DNA of 64,000 bases from Hygrophila difformis. Lineage: Eukaryota; Streptophyta; Magnoliopsida; Lamiales; Acanthaceae. Below the pieces are notes generated by a model. That model did no database searches. It was not told the origin of the DNA and saw only the letters and a list, made by a program, of their open reading frames with translations. The first letter of the stretch is position 1. Every line of letters begins with the position of its first letter. This document shows, in pieces, positions 34,671 to 44,962 of this stretch. Where the stretch lies: the NCBI GenBank assembly GCA_030278955.1, contig JAOANR010000008.1, positions 42,391,301 to 42,455,300 on the forward strand, in the 5' to 3' direction. A program made the translations under genes and the position numbers.

Positions 34671-37194
34671 AAACTAATTTAATTAGATAAATTATTGCAC
34701 GGGAATGTTGCGAGCATTAACCCGAGTTCGTAATAAAATCAAGATAGAAATTTCGACCCGAAAATGACCCGAGAAGTCGAACCGAAAGCGTAGAGGATAG
34801 AAAACCGATAGAGAAAAGAAGAAAAGACCCGACGGACCACACGAACCGCCGAACCAGCCGGTCCGGCCGCCGCGCGCCCACGCGCGGCCACTGCGCGGGG
34901 TGAGGGAGATGCGTCCCAGGACTGGTCGCGCGCATTCCACGCTGGCAAAGGCATAAGTGCGCGTCACCACCGCGCCAGAGGTGCAGGAGGTGTAAACTTT
35001 CCTTCCATAGCGATTTTCTTGCCAAAAATCCGACCTCTATCGGTGGCAAGCCGATCACAGCCTTAGGGAAAGGCTTAAGGACGGATTTGGGGCGCCCATT
35101 CCCCATTCTTTTCAGAAAACAAACCCTAGACTCTCCCATCCTTCCTCTCCAAGCCAAAAACCCTTCGAGTGCACTTTCCGGCGAGTATACCGGCGAAGAC
35201 GGGACGATCGGGACAAAGCCTCTGCCATCTAAACCCTTGGTAAGTAATAGTATAGTGTTCAATTCGTCCATAAGTCTTAAAAACTCGAAATCTAACATCA
35301 TTTCCGTTGCTACGATTTCACGTCGGGGGACGAACAAAAAGCGATCGGAGAAGTTGGTCGTTCGTCGCGACCTTAGGACGTCCGGAAAGCCCTTACAACA
35401 ACCCTATTCTCTAACTAAGTAAGTTAAGACCTTACTCTTCAATTTTTGTGGTTTATTGTCGTTTTTTCGACCAATTTCAGAACTCGACTAAAACTCCATC
35501 TTCGGGAATTCAAACCAAAAACTTTTCAACATGAATTTTGTTCATAAGACTCTAAACTACCTTGTGTCAAAATTTCAGCCATTGAAATAAAGATTTGATA
35601 CCCCAAATCATGACGCAAAGTTTCTGTGTAAAAATCGAACGTTCAAAATCCTGACAGTTTTAATGACTCGACTTGATGCATATTTTTCACCCGTTTATAG
35701 ACTGAATTAAACTTGCATTTCTAAACAAAAGTTGTAGGAAATTGTGTCAAGATTAACATATAAAATTTCATGAATTTTGGAGTTCATTTGATATGTCAAA
35801 TCGGACGAATACAGAACCTGTGTAAAACCGATTTTTGAATCCGAGCGTGAACAGTGTATTGATGATGATTTTTGATCATCTAAATCTCATTATTTCCAAA
35901 AACTTCAAACATGAAAGTTGTTCATTAAGATGTTTTCTACAACCTGTAAAACTTTCGGATCAATTGGTCTTAGTATGAATTTTTAATCGGCCTTGGACTA
36001 AACTGTGTCGAAATTGATTTTCCGGGCAGAAATCCTTCCTTGTAAAGAACTCGAATTTTGACTCATTTCGAAACCTTATTTGGAGAAACTCAAAACATGA
36101 AAGTTGTTCGTAAAGGTGTTCGTGAATTACTGTATTAATTTCAGAATTTTTGGTTAGAAGGTGAAATTTTAAATTAATAAGGCGTAAACTGTGACATTTG
36201 GAATTTTTCGAACTTGAGAAAACTCGAACTATGAAATGCGATATCGAATATCTTGTAAGCGTTGAAACATGAACTTTCTAAAAATCCCGTTTACTAGGCT
36301 GAGCCGATCCTCATGCTATCATTATTTTGAGACTGCCTCGTTAGTGGTCTCCCTGCTATCTGAGATTGCCTCGTTAGTGATCTCGCGCGCTGTATTTATT
36401 TGGATCGCCTCGTTGGTGGTCCTACTATCATTGAGACTGCCTCGTTAGTGGTCTCCCATTTATTTAGACTGCCTCGTTAGTGGTCTTATGTTTTGAGATT
36501 GCCTCGTTAATGATCTCCTGGTATGATGTCCTCTTCTTAGTCATCGGGATAATACTAAAAGACTTGTGCGTGTGTATTTAATTAAATTGCATTTATTTAT
36601 CATGCTTTTAAATTATGCTTTAAAATTTTACTTTTAAGTTATGCTTTAAAATTTCATATTCTAGTCTTATGTAATAATCATGTCTTTCCGCTGCAAGTAA
36701 CCTATAAATTTTAAATTAATTTTACAATGCATAAAAAGTCTAACTTTTAATTAAATACATGTAACCCCTTAAATTGTTTAGCTAGGAATTAACTTACTCG
36801 GTATATTTTTATACTGATAAACCCGTTGTAATTTTTCTTTTACAGAGTATGTCGAGTGACGCATGCACATGCACTTGGGGGAAAACTTTAATGGGCATTT
36901 GCATTCCTTGCATTTTAATACTGTTTTATCGGGCCTGTTGAACCCGAAGTTTGGCCATGTTGGCCGTGATTACTTTCTGCTGCATTATTTACTCTTTGAC
37001 ATGCATGGATGATTACTATTCCGTATTTTGAAACTAAGTATTATTATTATTTCGGACTCAATGTTGAGATGTTTTAAATTCTTTCGAATACCTATAAGCC
37101 TTGCATCTCCTTGGCAAGCTCGGAGAAGCCGTGTCTTGCTAGGGAGGTGTGGCGGTGACATCCCGGCCTGGGTTATCAAATCCGGAGTGTTACA
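34638..37194 (+). mobile_element. Element C 3' LTR (2557 bp)
   Basis: It runs from TGTAATACCC to GAGTGTTACA. It is uninterrupted and so gives the full layout of this LTR type. Possible intron signals are a donor at 35419 (or 35240) and an acceptor ending at 36845. After the acceptor, CGGG/CCCG and GGCCA/TGGCC hairpins lie near 36930-36966. The ORFs on the minus strand (34692-35337) are shadows. Confidence 0.95.
36329..36517 (+). repeat. Hairpin array in C 3' LTR
   Basis: This is the second copy of the six-unit array at 8016-8206, with the same arms and loop core GCCTCGTTAGTG. A few loop changes (GTTGGTG, GTTAATG) leave the arms paired. Confidence 0.85.
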
Positions 37195-37199
37195 GTGGG

Positions 37200-38015
37200 A
37201 GTTTGGGTGTTCTCTCATTTTGGGTTTTGGAGTTTAAGTTGGACTCTTTGACCCAGTTGTTGATTTGAGTGTGAAAATGCATCTAATTGTTCACTATTGT
37301 TTAAATGATAGATCGTAGAACTTTACATGGTATTAGTGATTTTGAATGTTCAATTATTTTGGTGATCCTTGAGTAGATTGGATATTAATGCTTGAATCTT
37401 GGATTTGGAGGATTACGGGTGAATGTTGAATACATTGAGAATGTTGGAGTAATTTTGAATGGTTGATGAGGTTTGAGAACTCTCGATTTGGGATTTTAGT
37501 GAATATGAGTATTTATTTAACTTAATTAAGCTTAGTGGGACTTTGAATATTTGGTTTTCAATTGTTGAATCTGTTTGCTAGTGTTATTAGGATGGCTTGC
37601 GATCAATTCATAATGGGATCTTGGTTTATGTAATTGAAGTGCGATCAATTCATAATGGGATCTTGGTTTATGTAATTGAAGTGTTAGAATAAACCTTGGT
37701 GGTGTATAGTCTTGAATTCTAAGGCTAAATAATCTTGTAAGTAGTTCTTGTATAAACTAGTTGTGATATATGGTGATTTGGGACTTGTTGGTTGGATTTA
37801 TGCCTTGGAGTGTAAATTGAGGAATTTAAAAAGGGATTTGTTGAGTAGTTATGAGTTAAAGGTTTCAATGGATTTTAATGTGTTGAGTTGAAACCCTTGT
37901 TTAAGTGTTGTTATGCCATATCTTTATTTGAGTATGTTGGATATTAAAATGCCTTGTAGTAAAATGTGAATTTGGTGCTTGTTAATTGTTTTGGTGTTTT
38001 ATAATTGGGGGAAAG
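37200..38015 (+). mobile_element. Element D 3' LTR, fragment 2
   Basis: It continues D's LTR after C; from 37741 it matches position 1 onward. It ends with GAAAG (38011-38015), the target of E. A 42-bp tandem duplication is at 37599-37682. No gene. Confidence 0.88.
37599..37682 (+). repeat. 42-bp tandem duplication
   Basis: The block starting GCGATCAATTCATAATGGGA occurs twice in exact tandem inside D's LTR. Confidence 0.95.
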
Positions 38016-40405
38016 TGTAACACCCCGGATTTGATAACCCAGGCCGGGATGTCACCGCCACATCTCTCTAGCAAGACACGGATTCTCCGAGCTTGCCAAA
38101 GAGATGCAAGGCTATAGGTATTGCAAAAAGATTTAAAAACAAGTCCGGAATCTATTTAAAAATAATAATAAGTATCATTCACACATATAGTAGTAGTAAT
38201 AATATATCGCAACGGAAAATGTAAAGTGGGCCGACATGGCCAAAACTCGGGATTTACATGCCCGTTATGCAAGTATCATAAAGCAATAAAAACAATGTTA
38301 AAGTTTTTCCATCCCCCAATGCATATGCTCATGCATTATCTTCATACTCTGAAAGGAAAAGAGAAAACAACAATTTTATCAGTATATAAAATACTGAGTA
38401 AGTCGATCCTAACATAGCAATAAAGGGATTTAATAATTTAAAATTTCACTCCTAACATGCATTCACAAAATTTAAAGGGAACAATATTTTAATTGTGTAC
38501 TTGAACATGCATTTAATCCACAATAACAATTTAGTCGTGATATGAAATTTAAAGACATAATTTAAATGCATAATTTAAAGACATGCAACAATAAATAAAT
38601 ACTTAAAAATATTAAATCTTTTATTTCCCCCGTTACGTAACCATTTCTCAGGGTTTTGTATAGCCGGTGATCCGGCGGCCGCAGCCGTTTCGTAAGTATC
38701 TCGTTTAGCCGGTGATCCGGCGGCCGCAGCCGTAACTGCCATACCCAGTACCACTCCGGAGCCTCGGGAAATCCATGCGGACAACCCGAGAGAGTAGGCC
38801 ATGTATCTCCCGCCGATTGGCGTAATATCTCATCAAATTCTCTCGTCCATTATAGGCCCGAAGAGAAAGGCTAGAGGGGCACCCTGCAGAGCACTCACCC
38901 TCCACCAAAGTATCTCATGTATCGTTTAGATTTAATGTATCGGGGTTTTTCAAAAGTATAGATGTATCGTATTTCAAATCTTTGATCGTTCGTTTCGAAA
39001 TTTCAAAATCCTTCGATTTAAAAGTATCTTGGCGTCACAGTTTACGCCTTTTCAATTTAAAAATTCGATTTAAGTCCGAAAAATCTGAAAATTTCACAGT
39101 TTATGCAAAACACAATAACGAACAACTTTCGTGTTTTAACTTTCTCGAAATAAGTTGACGAAACATGTCAAAAATCAAGTTTAATACGGAAACAGTTTAC
39201 TGTCCCGAAACAGATTTGTCACAGTTCGGAAAATTGGCTTTTTGACATATCAAATGGACTCCAAAAATTCTGAAATTTTAAACACATATACTAGACATGA
39301 TTATCTACAACTTTCATTTAGATTGTAAAGATCAAATCGGACTACAAAATATAGAAATAGACTCACTAATTTCGGACATGTTCATAGGCAGATTTCAAAC
39401 ATGTTTTGTCAAACAGTTTCTTTTCGATGCGATTTAAAATAGCAAACGTTAACGAAAATGTCTGAAATTTTTACACAACCTAGATTTATGTGTTAGGATT
39501 AAAAGTCTAGTTTTGAGTTTTTCGGATTGAATCCTCGAAATATGAGTTTTAGGCCGATTACAGAAACTGCGCAAGTTGGGGTTTTTAACTTCGATTTTTA
39601 CGTTTCGTTACATTACGACTATACCGGACGTCCCTAAATCACCCGTATTGATATGGAAGGCTCAACTTACAGTGATAGGGAGTTTTGGTCGTCCTAAGGT
39701 CGCTGGCTCGTCTAAATTTGCTACGAACGGATCTCCTCAACGTCAAGCTTCCGACACAGTTTAGAACACTAGGGATCTTGTATTCCACGCCTCCTCCGTC
39801 GGTTTTCGTCGCCGGGAAGTGATCGGAAAGTCGTCGGGAAGTCGCCGGAAGGTGTTTTGGCTTTGGAGAGAGTTTGGGAGAGTGGAGGGAGATTTGTGAC
39901 TGATGAAAAGGGTGGGGAGACAACCCTAGGTCGACCTTATTCACCTTCCCCCGTCCAAAATCCACTTTCCAAAGTCGGGGGGTCGAAATATGGCAAGAAA
40001 TCGCCGAAAACGCGCAACTTGCCAAAACCTGTGGAGCCACGCGGGGTTGGCGCGCCTTTTGGCCAAACCCCGCCCGGCCAGCGCGCGGCCCCCGCCTGGA
40101 CTGCGGTCCGGGCGGGTCCGTGCGATCCGATCCGTCGGGTCTTTTTCTCCTCTCTTTCGGACTTATATCCTTCCACGTTTTCGCGCTCGATTTTCCGGGT
40201 CATTTTCGGATTATGCTTCTCATCATAAATTTATTCCGACTTAATTCGATTTCACGTCTGAAATCTTAGGTTTAGGTCCGTCGGGTTCTAAATCGTCGTC
40301 TTTTGATTTCCGTGCATCTCCGAGTTTATGGGTTCTCGGAAACAAAACTTTCTTTCCTATTGGATTAATTCCTATTTTTATATTCTAAAATTTACGGATA
40401 TTACA
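38016..40405 (-). mobile_element. Element E 3' LTR (2390 bp)
   Basis: It is related to B's LTR in reverse orientation. It has GCCGG-TGAT-CCGGC hairpins followed by GGCCGC at two places near 38664 and 38709. Possible intron signals are a donor GTAAGTTG at 39670 and an acceptor ending at 38349. The GGTAAG donor found in B at 16036 is absent here because about 100 bp are missing. It ends GGATATTACA. Confidence 0.94.
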
Positions 40406-40444
40406 GTCTACGCCCCTTAAGAACCAACTTCGTCCTCGAAGTTG
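40406..40444 (-). promoter_or_regulatory. Element E polypurine tract and hairpin
   Basis: On the minus strand the hairpin CAACTTCG-AGGA-CGAAGTTG (40425-40444) precedes the tract against the LTR. A second tract with TGTGAC start lies at about 40671-40690. Confidence 0.85.
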
Positions 40445-40689
40445 CGCTTCATCCTCTCGCGAATTCGGGAATTGTTTGATTAAGCGATTGTATTATTGTG
40501 TGTCGTTGTTTTTTATTATTTGACTGAACCCAGAATTGAAATTTCCGAGTTGCCTACGTACCCCGTGAAGGGATCAAGTCATTACGTAGTTCAAAACAAT
40601 TTGAATTTGTTTCTTTGGGGTACAAAGTATTCGTATAAAATATCCGGAAATATTCGGGTAGTCACATCCTCCCCCTCTTAAGATTACAG

Positions 40690-41317
40690 TTATGCCCCCA
40701 TAACTGTTGTTGCATTGTCTTGGAATAGGGTTGGGTAAAGATCCTTCATGTCTGCCTCTAGCTCCCACGTTGCCGTCTCGGCTTCGTGGTTAGACCAAAG
40801 AACCTTAACCATCCTCACGGTCTTATTCCTTGTTACCCTCTCCTTCTTGTCGTGTATTCGCACCGGAATTTCTTCGTAGCTTAAGTCATCGTCCAGCTCA
40901 ATTTCCTCCGGTTGGAGTACGTGGGTCGGGTCATGGACGTATTTCTTCAGTTGCGAAACGTGGAACACGTCGTGGACACGAGCAAATTGTGGCGGTAATG
41001 CTAGTCGGTATGCAAGATTCCCCACTCCTTCTAGGATCTCGTATGGTCCTATGTACCGTGGGCTCAATTTTCCCCGCTTGCCAAAGCGCATCACACCCTT
41101 CATCGGTGATACCTTTAACATGACCTTATTGCCTATTTGGAATTCTAAATCTTGCCGTCTCACGTCGGCATAGCTCTTTTGCCGGTCTTGCGCGGCTCTC
41201 ATCTTTCCCTGGATTATTTTGACTTGTTGAGCCATGTCCTCAACAAGTTGCGGTCCAATTACCATAGTCCTCTCGCCCTCTTCCCAGCTCAATGGGCTTC
41301 GGCATTTGCGTCCACTC
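40690..41317 (-). pseudogene. Element E integrase tail and chromodomain, truncated pol
   Basis: About 200 residues remain, from SPLSWEEGE through the VGDKV-like and GPYEILE motifs, VFHVSQL and the TATWE chromodomain-like tail, ending MGA. It is open and very close to the end of B's polyprotein. At 41317 the match stops abruptly in the middle of the codons for ALYGRKC. It lacks the catalytic core and any start signal. Confidence 0.9.
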
Positions 41318-42210
41318 GTATTTCGTAGAGCAGAGGAGGGGTAAATACATAGGAAAGGAGAAATATATTTTTTTTTTTTTTCGTGACCCGCGCGGGGTCC
41401 GGGCGGGTTTTGGGGGTTTAGCGCGCGGCCACCGCGCGGCGCCCCCAGGGTGAAGAAATAGGGCTCGCGCCCCGCGCGAGCCGTTTCTTCCTTTCCCCTT
41501 CCAAAATTCCTCTCATCTTCCTCTCAAATCCGTCCTCTCGTGCTCAGATTCTCCTAGTTCCGACTTCGATTTCTCTTTGTGAGGTATGTATCTTCTAATT
41601 TCACTTGCCAATTTCAAGTTTTATGCCTTGATTTGTTAGAATTTGGTTGAATTGTGAAATTAGGGTTTTGGCATGCAAATTGGGGTTTTGAAATTTTCGG
41701 CTTAATTCTCGCGAATTAGTGAGTTTATGTAGTACTTTGGTGCCATTTCTATTGTTTAGGAAGTATTGGTATGAATATATATGCCTAAGTTGTGGAACTT
41801 CCTGCTAGGACTTGGATTTTTAGGGGAACCATGAAATTTTCGATTTTGTAGGTGTTATTGGTGTGAAAGTGGTTTCGTTAGTGTTGTTTGTTGACACCTG
41901 TGATTATGATTTGTTGTTCAAGCAATTGTTTGGTGTTGTGGTTAATTGCCATGTGTTTACAAACAAATTTTTGAACTTAATTTATTGCGCACTTAGGGTG
42001 TTTGACGGAATGCCACAATGGGTTTTTGAATTTATCTGGGCACATTCCTTGGTTTGATTCTCTCCCAATATGTATTGATAAACTATTGGGTCTGAATCCC
42101 TCCTAGATTTCCCCTGTTGGAACTTTATATTTATGATGTCTTTATGTATTTTTGCTTGTAAATTAATGTGTTGAAAATTAGCCTTACCCTTGATATTGGG
42201 TGTTCGCAGG
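41318..42210 (+). other. 5' leader of the opposite-strand gene in E, with likely intron
   Basis: It begins where pol homology ends. A GC-rich stretch (41385-41490) includes the perfect inverted repeat GGCTCGCGC/GCGCGAGCC. A pyrimidine-rich leader follows. GAG|GTATGTAT at 41584 looks like a splice donor, and TTGGGTGTTCGCAG|G ending at 42209 like an acceptor. The 626-bp stretch between them is T-rich, as in plant introns. The acceptor lies two bases before the ATG at 42211. Confidence 0.55.
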
Positions 42211-43539
42211 ATGTTGCTTTTCCTATGGTTCATCTTGGCGTTCCTTATGGTCCTTCCGGGGGCCAAGAGACGAGCTACCCAACGTGATGCAGCCGGTCCT
42301 AGTTATGCCGTCCCGGTGATGCCGGATAGTGACGACAGTGAATCCGAGGAGGACGAGGAGCAGGAGCCGAGGCTCAGAGATCTCCCTGACGAGGTGCGTC
42401 CTCGCCGGCAAGATAGGTTCCGGTTTTCAACGATGGCTGCCCAGGACTTCTATTTCGACGAGCTTCGTCGGAACAGGGCTTATGTTCCCGAGCGAGGCTT
42501 GTTCCCCGATCATATGGGTGATGACCGGATCAGTGTACTTTTGGGGCATCTCCAGTGGACCGGTCTTGCACGTCATCCCGATGGCGTTGCCTCCAGCTAT
42601 CTAGCTATGGAGGTTATCGCCAACATCAGCGGTCTTGGGGTAGACGACGACCTTTCTCGAGTCTGGGTTCGCGGTCGCTACCTAGACTTCAGTGCCCGGG
42701 CGATCAACATCTATTTTGGTTTGCCCGACGACGGCGCGTTCCGTCCACAGCCAGAGGGCCCGGTTTATGCTCCTGCCTGGGGTGTCTTGTGTACCGAGGT
42801 ACCCCCGCAGACAGGGTACCCCCACGAGTTGCGGCTGAAGTCTTTGGATGCTCCTTGGCGTGTACTTGCTCAGCTTTGGTTAGGACGCGTTCGGCCGATC
42901 ACCCGGAGTCATATCGTCATAGACCATGTCTTTGAGACTGTTTGCTTTATCGCCCGGGGCGGTAGAGTGAATGTGGGAGCTTGCATTGCGGACAACTTGA
43001 GGGGCTTACGACGAGGGCAAGGGAGTAGGGTGATTACTCACGCACACCTCATTTGTGGGCTATGTGCTGCCCAGGGGATCCGTACCTCTCCCGAGACGGA
43101 CCCCTATCCTTTAGCGGCGGGCGAGCGCTACCGTATTCCGACTTACACCGCTCGACGCAGTGCCTTGCGTCGTGGAGCACCTCGGGCCATACTGCGCCCG
43201 CAGCCCGAGGATGGTGGTTTGATTTTAGTTGTCCCTTCCGAGCAGCCACCTCCTCCTCCTCCTGTGGTCCCACAGCGGGGTGTGGTTCCGCCGCCAGGTC
43301 AGGACATGGCGCGGATGCTCCAGATGATGCAGGAGATTCGTATAGGTATGGACGCCGGGTTTGCAGCTGGGCAGGCCCGTTACGATGCCTTGGATGCTAG
43401 GATGGATCTCTATCAGGATCGTATGGACACGCTTACTATGAGACAGGCGGAGCAGCAGGCCACCATGACTGACATGTATGGCTACATGCGTCAGATGGAC
43501 GACTACATGCGTCGCCAGTTCCCGCCTCCTGATCAGTGA
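42211..43539 (+). CDS. Opposite-strand ORF in E: putative plant transposon protein-like
   Basis: This 442-aa protein has no stop. It starts MLLFLWFILAFL, which could be a membrane or signal segment or simply a poor start. An acidic patch (DSDDSESEEDEEQE, about 38-51) follows, then a conserved-looking region (about 75-285) with YVPERGL, VWVRGRYLDFS and AINIYFGLPDD. A Pro-rich run and a Met/Gln-rich coiled coil (about 365-442) complete it. The VRG...AIN..FGLPD pattern resembles a plant domain found only near retrotransposons and often labelled putative transposon protein (PF20167, from memory). Function is unknown. It runs against the LTR direction, as antisense ORFs do in some large plant gypsy elements. 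I chose the ATG after the likely splice site because upstream there is only a TTG. Confidence 0.75.
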   Translation: MLLFLWFILAFLMVLPGAKRRATQRDAAGPSYAVPVMPDSDDSESEEDEEQEPRLRDLPDEVRPRRQDRFRFSTMAAQDFYFDELRRNRAYVPERGLFPDHMGDDRISVLLGHLQWTGLARHPDGVASSYLAMEVIANISGLGVDDDLSRVWVRGRYLDFSARAINIYFGLPDDGAFRPQPEGPVYAPAWGVLCTEVPPQTGYPHELRLKSLDAPWRVLAQLWLGRVRPITRSHIVIDHVFETVCFIARGGRVNVGACIADNLRGLRRGQGSRVITHAHLICGLCAAQGIRTSPETDPYPLAAGERYRIPTYTARRSALRRGAPRAILRPQPEDGGLILVVPSEQPPPPPPVVPQRGVVPPPGQDMARMLQMMQEIRIGMDAGFAAGQARYDALDARMDLYQDRMDTLTMRQAEQQATMTDMYGYMRQMDDYMRRQFPPPDQ

Positions 43540-44020
43540 CCCTTTGTTTTTACGGTACTCTTAGGGTGCGTAGTAGAAGTAGTTTCCTTATGAGACTGTA
43601 AGACGATGGTTTCCATTTCCGTGTTTTGTAGTTTGTGCTTTTGTGGTGTTACTCCATGATTATCTATTTCGGTTGTTAACTCTAGAATTGCGGTTAATTG
43701 ATGACTTGGGATTTCAGGGTTTAGGGTTCGAGGTACTCCCGTTTGATTGACATTTATATGTGTTGTTTGCTTATTAATACCTTGTTCCTTTGTTCTGTTG
43801 AGTCCCTCACCATACGTTTGGATATGGAAGGCGGTTTTAAATATGTGCATATATATATGTATGTGGGCACTATGGATAATGGAAGTAGAATATAACATAA
43901 ATGCTTGTATTTTATTGCTCAATAGAAAACGTTATTTGATACAAGCTGTAGGGATCACAAGGATAGGAATAGCTCGGAAAATTGGAACGGTAATAGTAGA
44001 AAGAATGCGATAAAAGGTCT
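43540..44020. other. 3' flank of the opposite-strand ORF merging with E's leader spacer
   Basis: It has no gene. On the minus strand, 43715-43740 reads like the CCTAAACCC block of B and C, and 43895-43925 like their AATAAA-bearing text after the leader ORF. The part from about 43740 to 44020 is therefore retroelement spacer. The origin of 43540-43715 is unclear. Confidence 0.5.
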
Positions 44021-44548
44021 CTAAGCTGAGGGAGTGTAGGTGGTTGGGTCCTCCATGGGATCATCCTCCTCACTCGACTCCTCAACGGTACCCCAGCCAA
44101 GGGGTCCATGGAATACTGGGCTCGCTGGCCAATTGGGCCCAGCGGCCGGGGCAGGATCAACGACGACAACTGAAGGTTGGGCGGCTGTAGGGACAGCGTC
44201 AGGATCAACTACGGGGCTAGCTGCGGGAGGAGTCCCCAGGTCGAGAGGGGCAGGTGGAAGTAGATCGTCCTTCAGATGATGCAGTTGATGTCCCACGACC
44301 CCTACTTCGGTCTCTACGTCGTCCATCAGGGTCCGAAGTTCAGTCTCGCGGGTCTGGAGTTCATTGATTTGGATTTGGAGTTGGGTTATATCTTGATGTC
44401 CTGCTTGGCCCAGATTAGTTAGGTGACCCAGGTTAGCTCCCATTTGTTCTACCCTTAGTCTGAAGTTGTTTACGTTTTGAGGAGATTCGAGGTATGCTTC
44501 AATCAACCTCATTAGTAGGTTGATCATGTTCGCGTTTGGGGCGGCCAT
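44021..44548 (-). CDS. Element E leader ORF, intact coiled-coil protein (175 aa)
   Basis: This is the only uninterrupted full-length member of the leader ORF family in the window. It begins MAAPNANMINLLMRLIEAYL and has a coiled coil at about residues 25-100 rich in Leu, Gln and Glu. An Ala/Pro/Val linker, GPNWPASPVFHGP (about 140-152) and an acidic EESSEEDDPMEDP tail follow. It starts about 415 bases after the LTR, where gag would follow in a complete element. Homologues lie in B, C and F. It keeps its frame although gag-pol is lost. I know no function for it. Confidence 0.75.
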   Translation of the reverse strand: MAAPNANMINLLMRLIEAYLESPQNVNNFRLRVEQMGANLGHLTNLGQAGHQDITQLQIQINELQTRETELRTLMDDVETEVGVVGHQLHHLKDDLLPPAPLDLGTPPAASPVVDPDAVPTAAQPSVVVVDPAPAAGPNWPASPVFHGPLGWGTVEESSEEDDPMEDPTTYTPSA

Positions 44549-44947
44549 CTAATGTCAACAAGGGAGGTTAGAGTCAGGACATGTTTCGGATAAAAGTCAA
44601 GATATGCAGGAATTTAAATCTATATGGATATGCACATGCAATCCCCCCAAAAGTTAATTTAATTTAATTTAAATTTAATCATGGATTAAAAAAATTGGGC
44701 CTCTATATTGGCCAAAAATAATAATTTGGACTTAAGAAATAAAAACGTGGGTAGTTGGGCCGAAATGGTTGGGCTTATAATAAATAATTATTGGGTCACT
44801 AGTTTAACTCCCTTTTGGGCTCAAATTTTGGGCTAAAATAATAATACTAGTAGTCTTAAAAATAATAATGATAATAATAAATTTAAAAATGATACTTAGC
44901 TCAAAATATTTTAAAATAATAATAATAGTAGCTTTAAAATATTCCGG

Positions 44948-44959
44948 GCTCTGATACCA
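44948..44959 (-). promoter_or_regulatory. Element E primer-binding site
   Basis: The minus strand reads TGGTATCAGAGC three bases inside the LTR, which fixes the element's direction. Confidence 0.93.
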
Positions 44960-44962
44960 ACT

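Larger units (their letters stand above)
6355..37194 (+). mobile_element. Element C: Ty3/gypsy LTR retrotransposon, interrupted by A and B
   Basis: It is bounded by TGTAATACCC at 6355 and GTGTTACA at 37194, flanked by GTGGG on both sides (6350-6354, 37195-37199). Its parts are a 5' LTR split by A, a primer site at 28210, a leader ORF, gag-pol and a 3' LTR from 34638. It sits inside D's 3' LTR in the same direction. Without A and the extra TSD copy it would be about 11.5 kb. The LTRs differ by scattered substitutions and two larger indels (an extra stretch near 34979-35041 in the 3' copy, and different text near 7040-7145). All coding parts carry stops, so it is dead. Confidence 0.95.

Noticed and set aside
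34692..35337. 206-aa minus-strand ORF in C's 3' LTR
   Set aside because: It is not open in the 5' LTR copy (split near 6692-7000), runs against the element, and shows no domain. It is a chance frame in GC-rich sequence.
40496..40681. Short ORF near E's polypurine tract
   Set aside because: It covers the conserved spacer between the two tracts, which is non-coding in every relative and has no shared frame.
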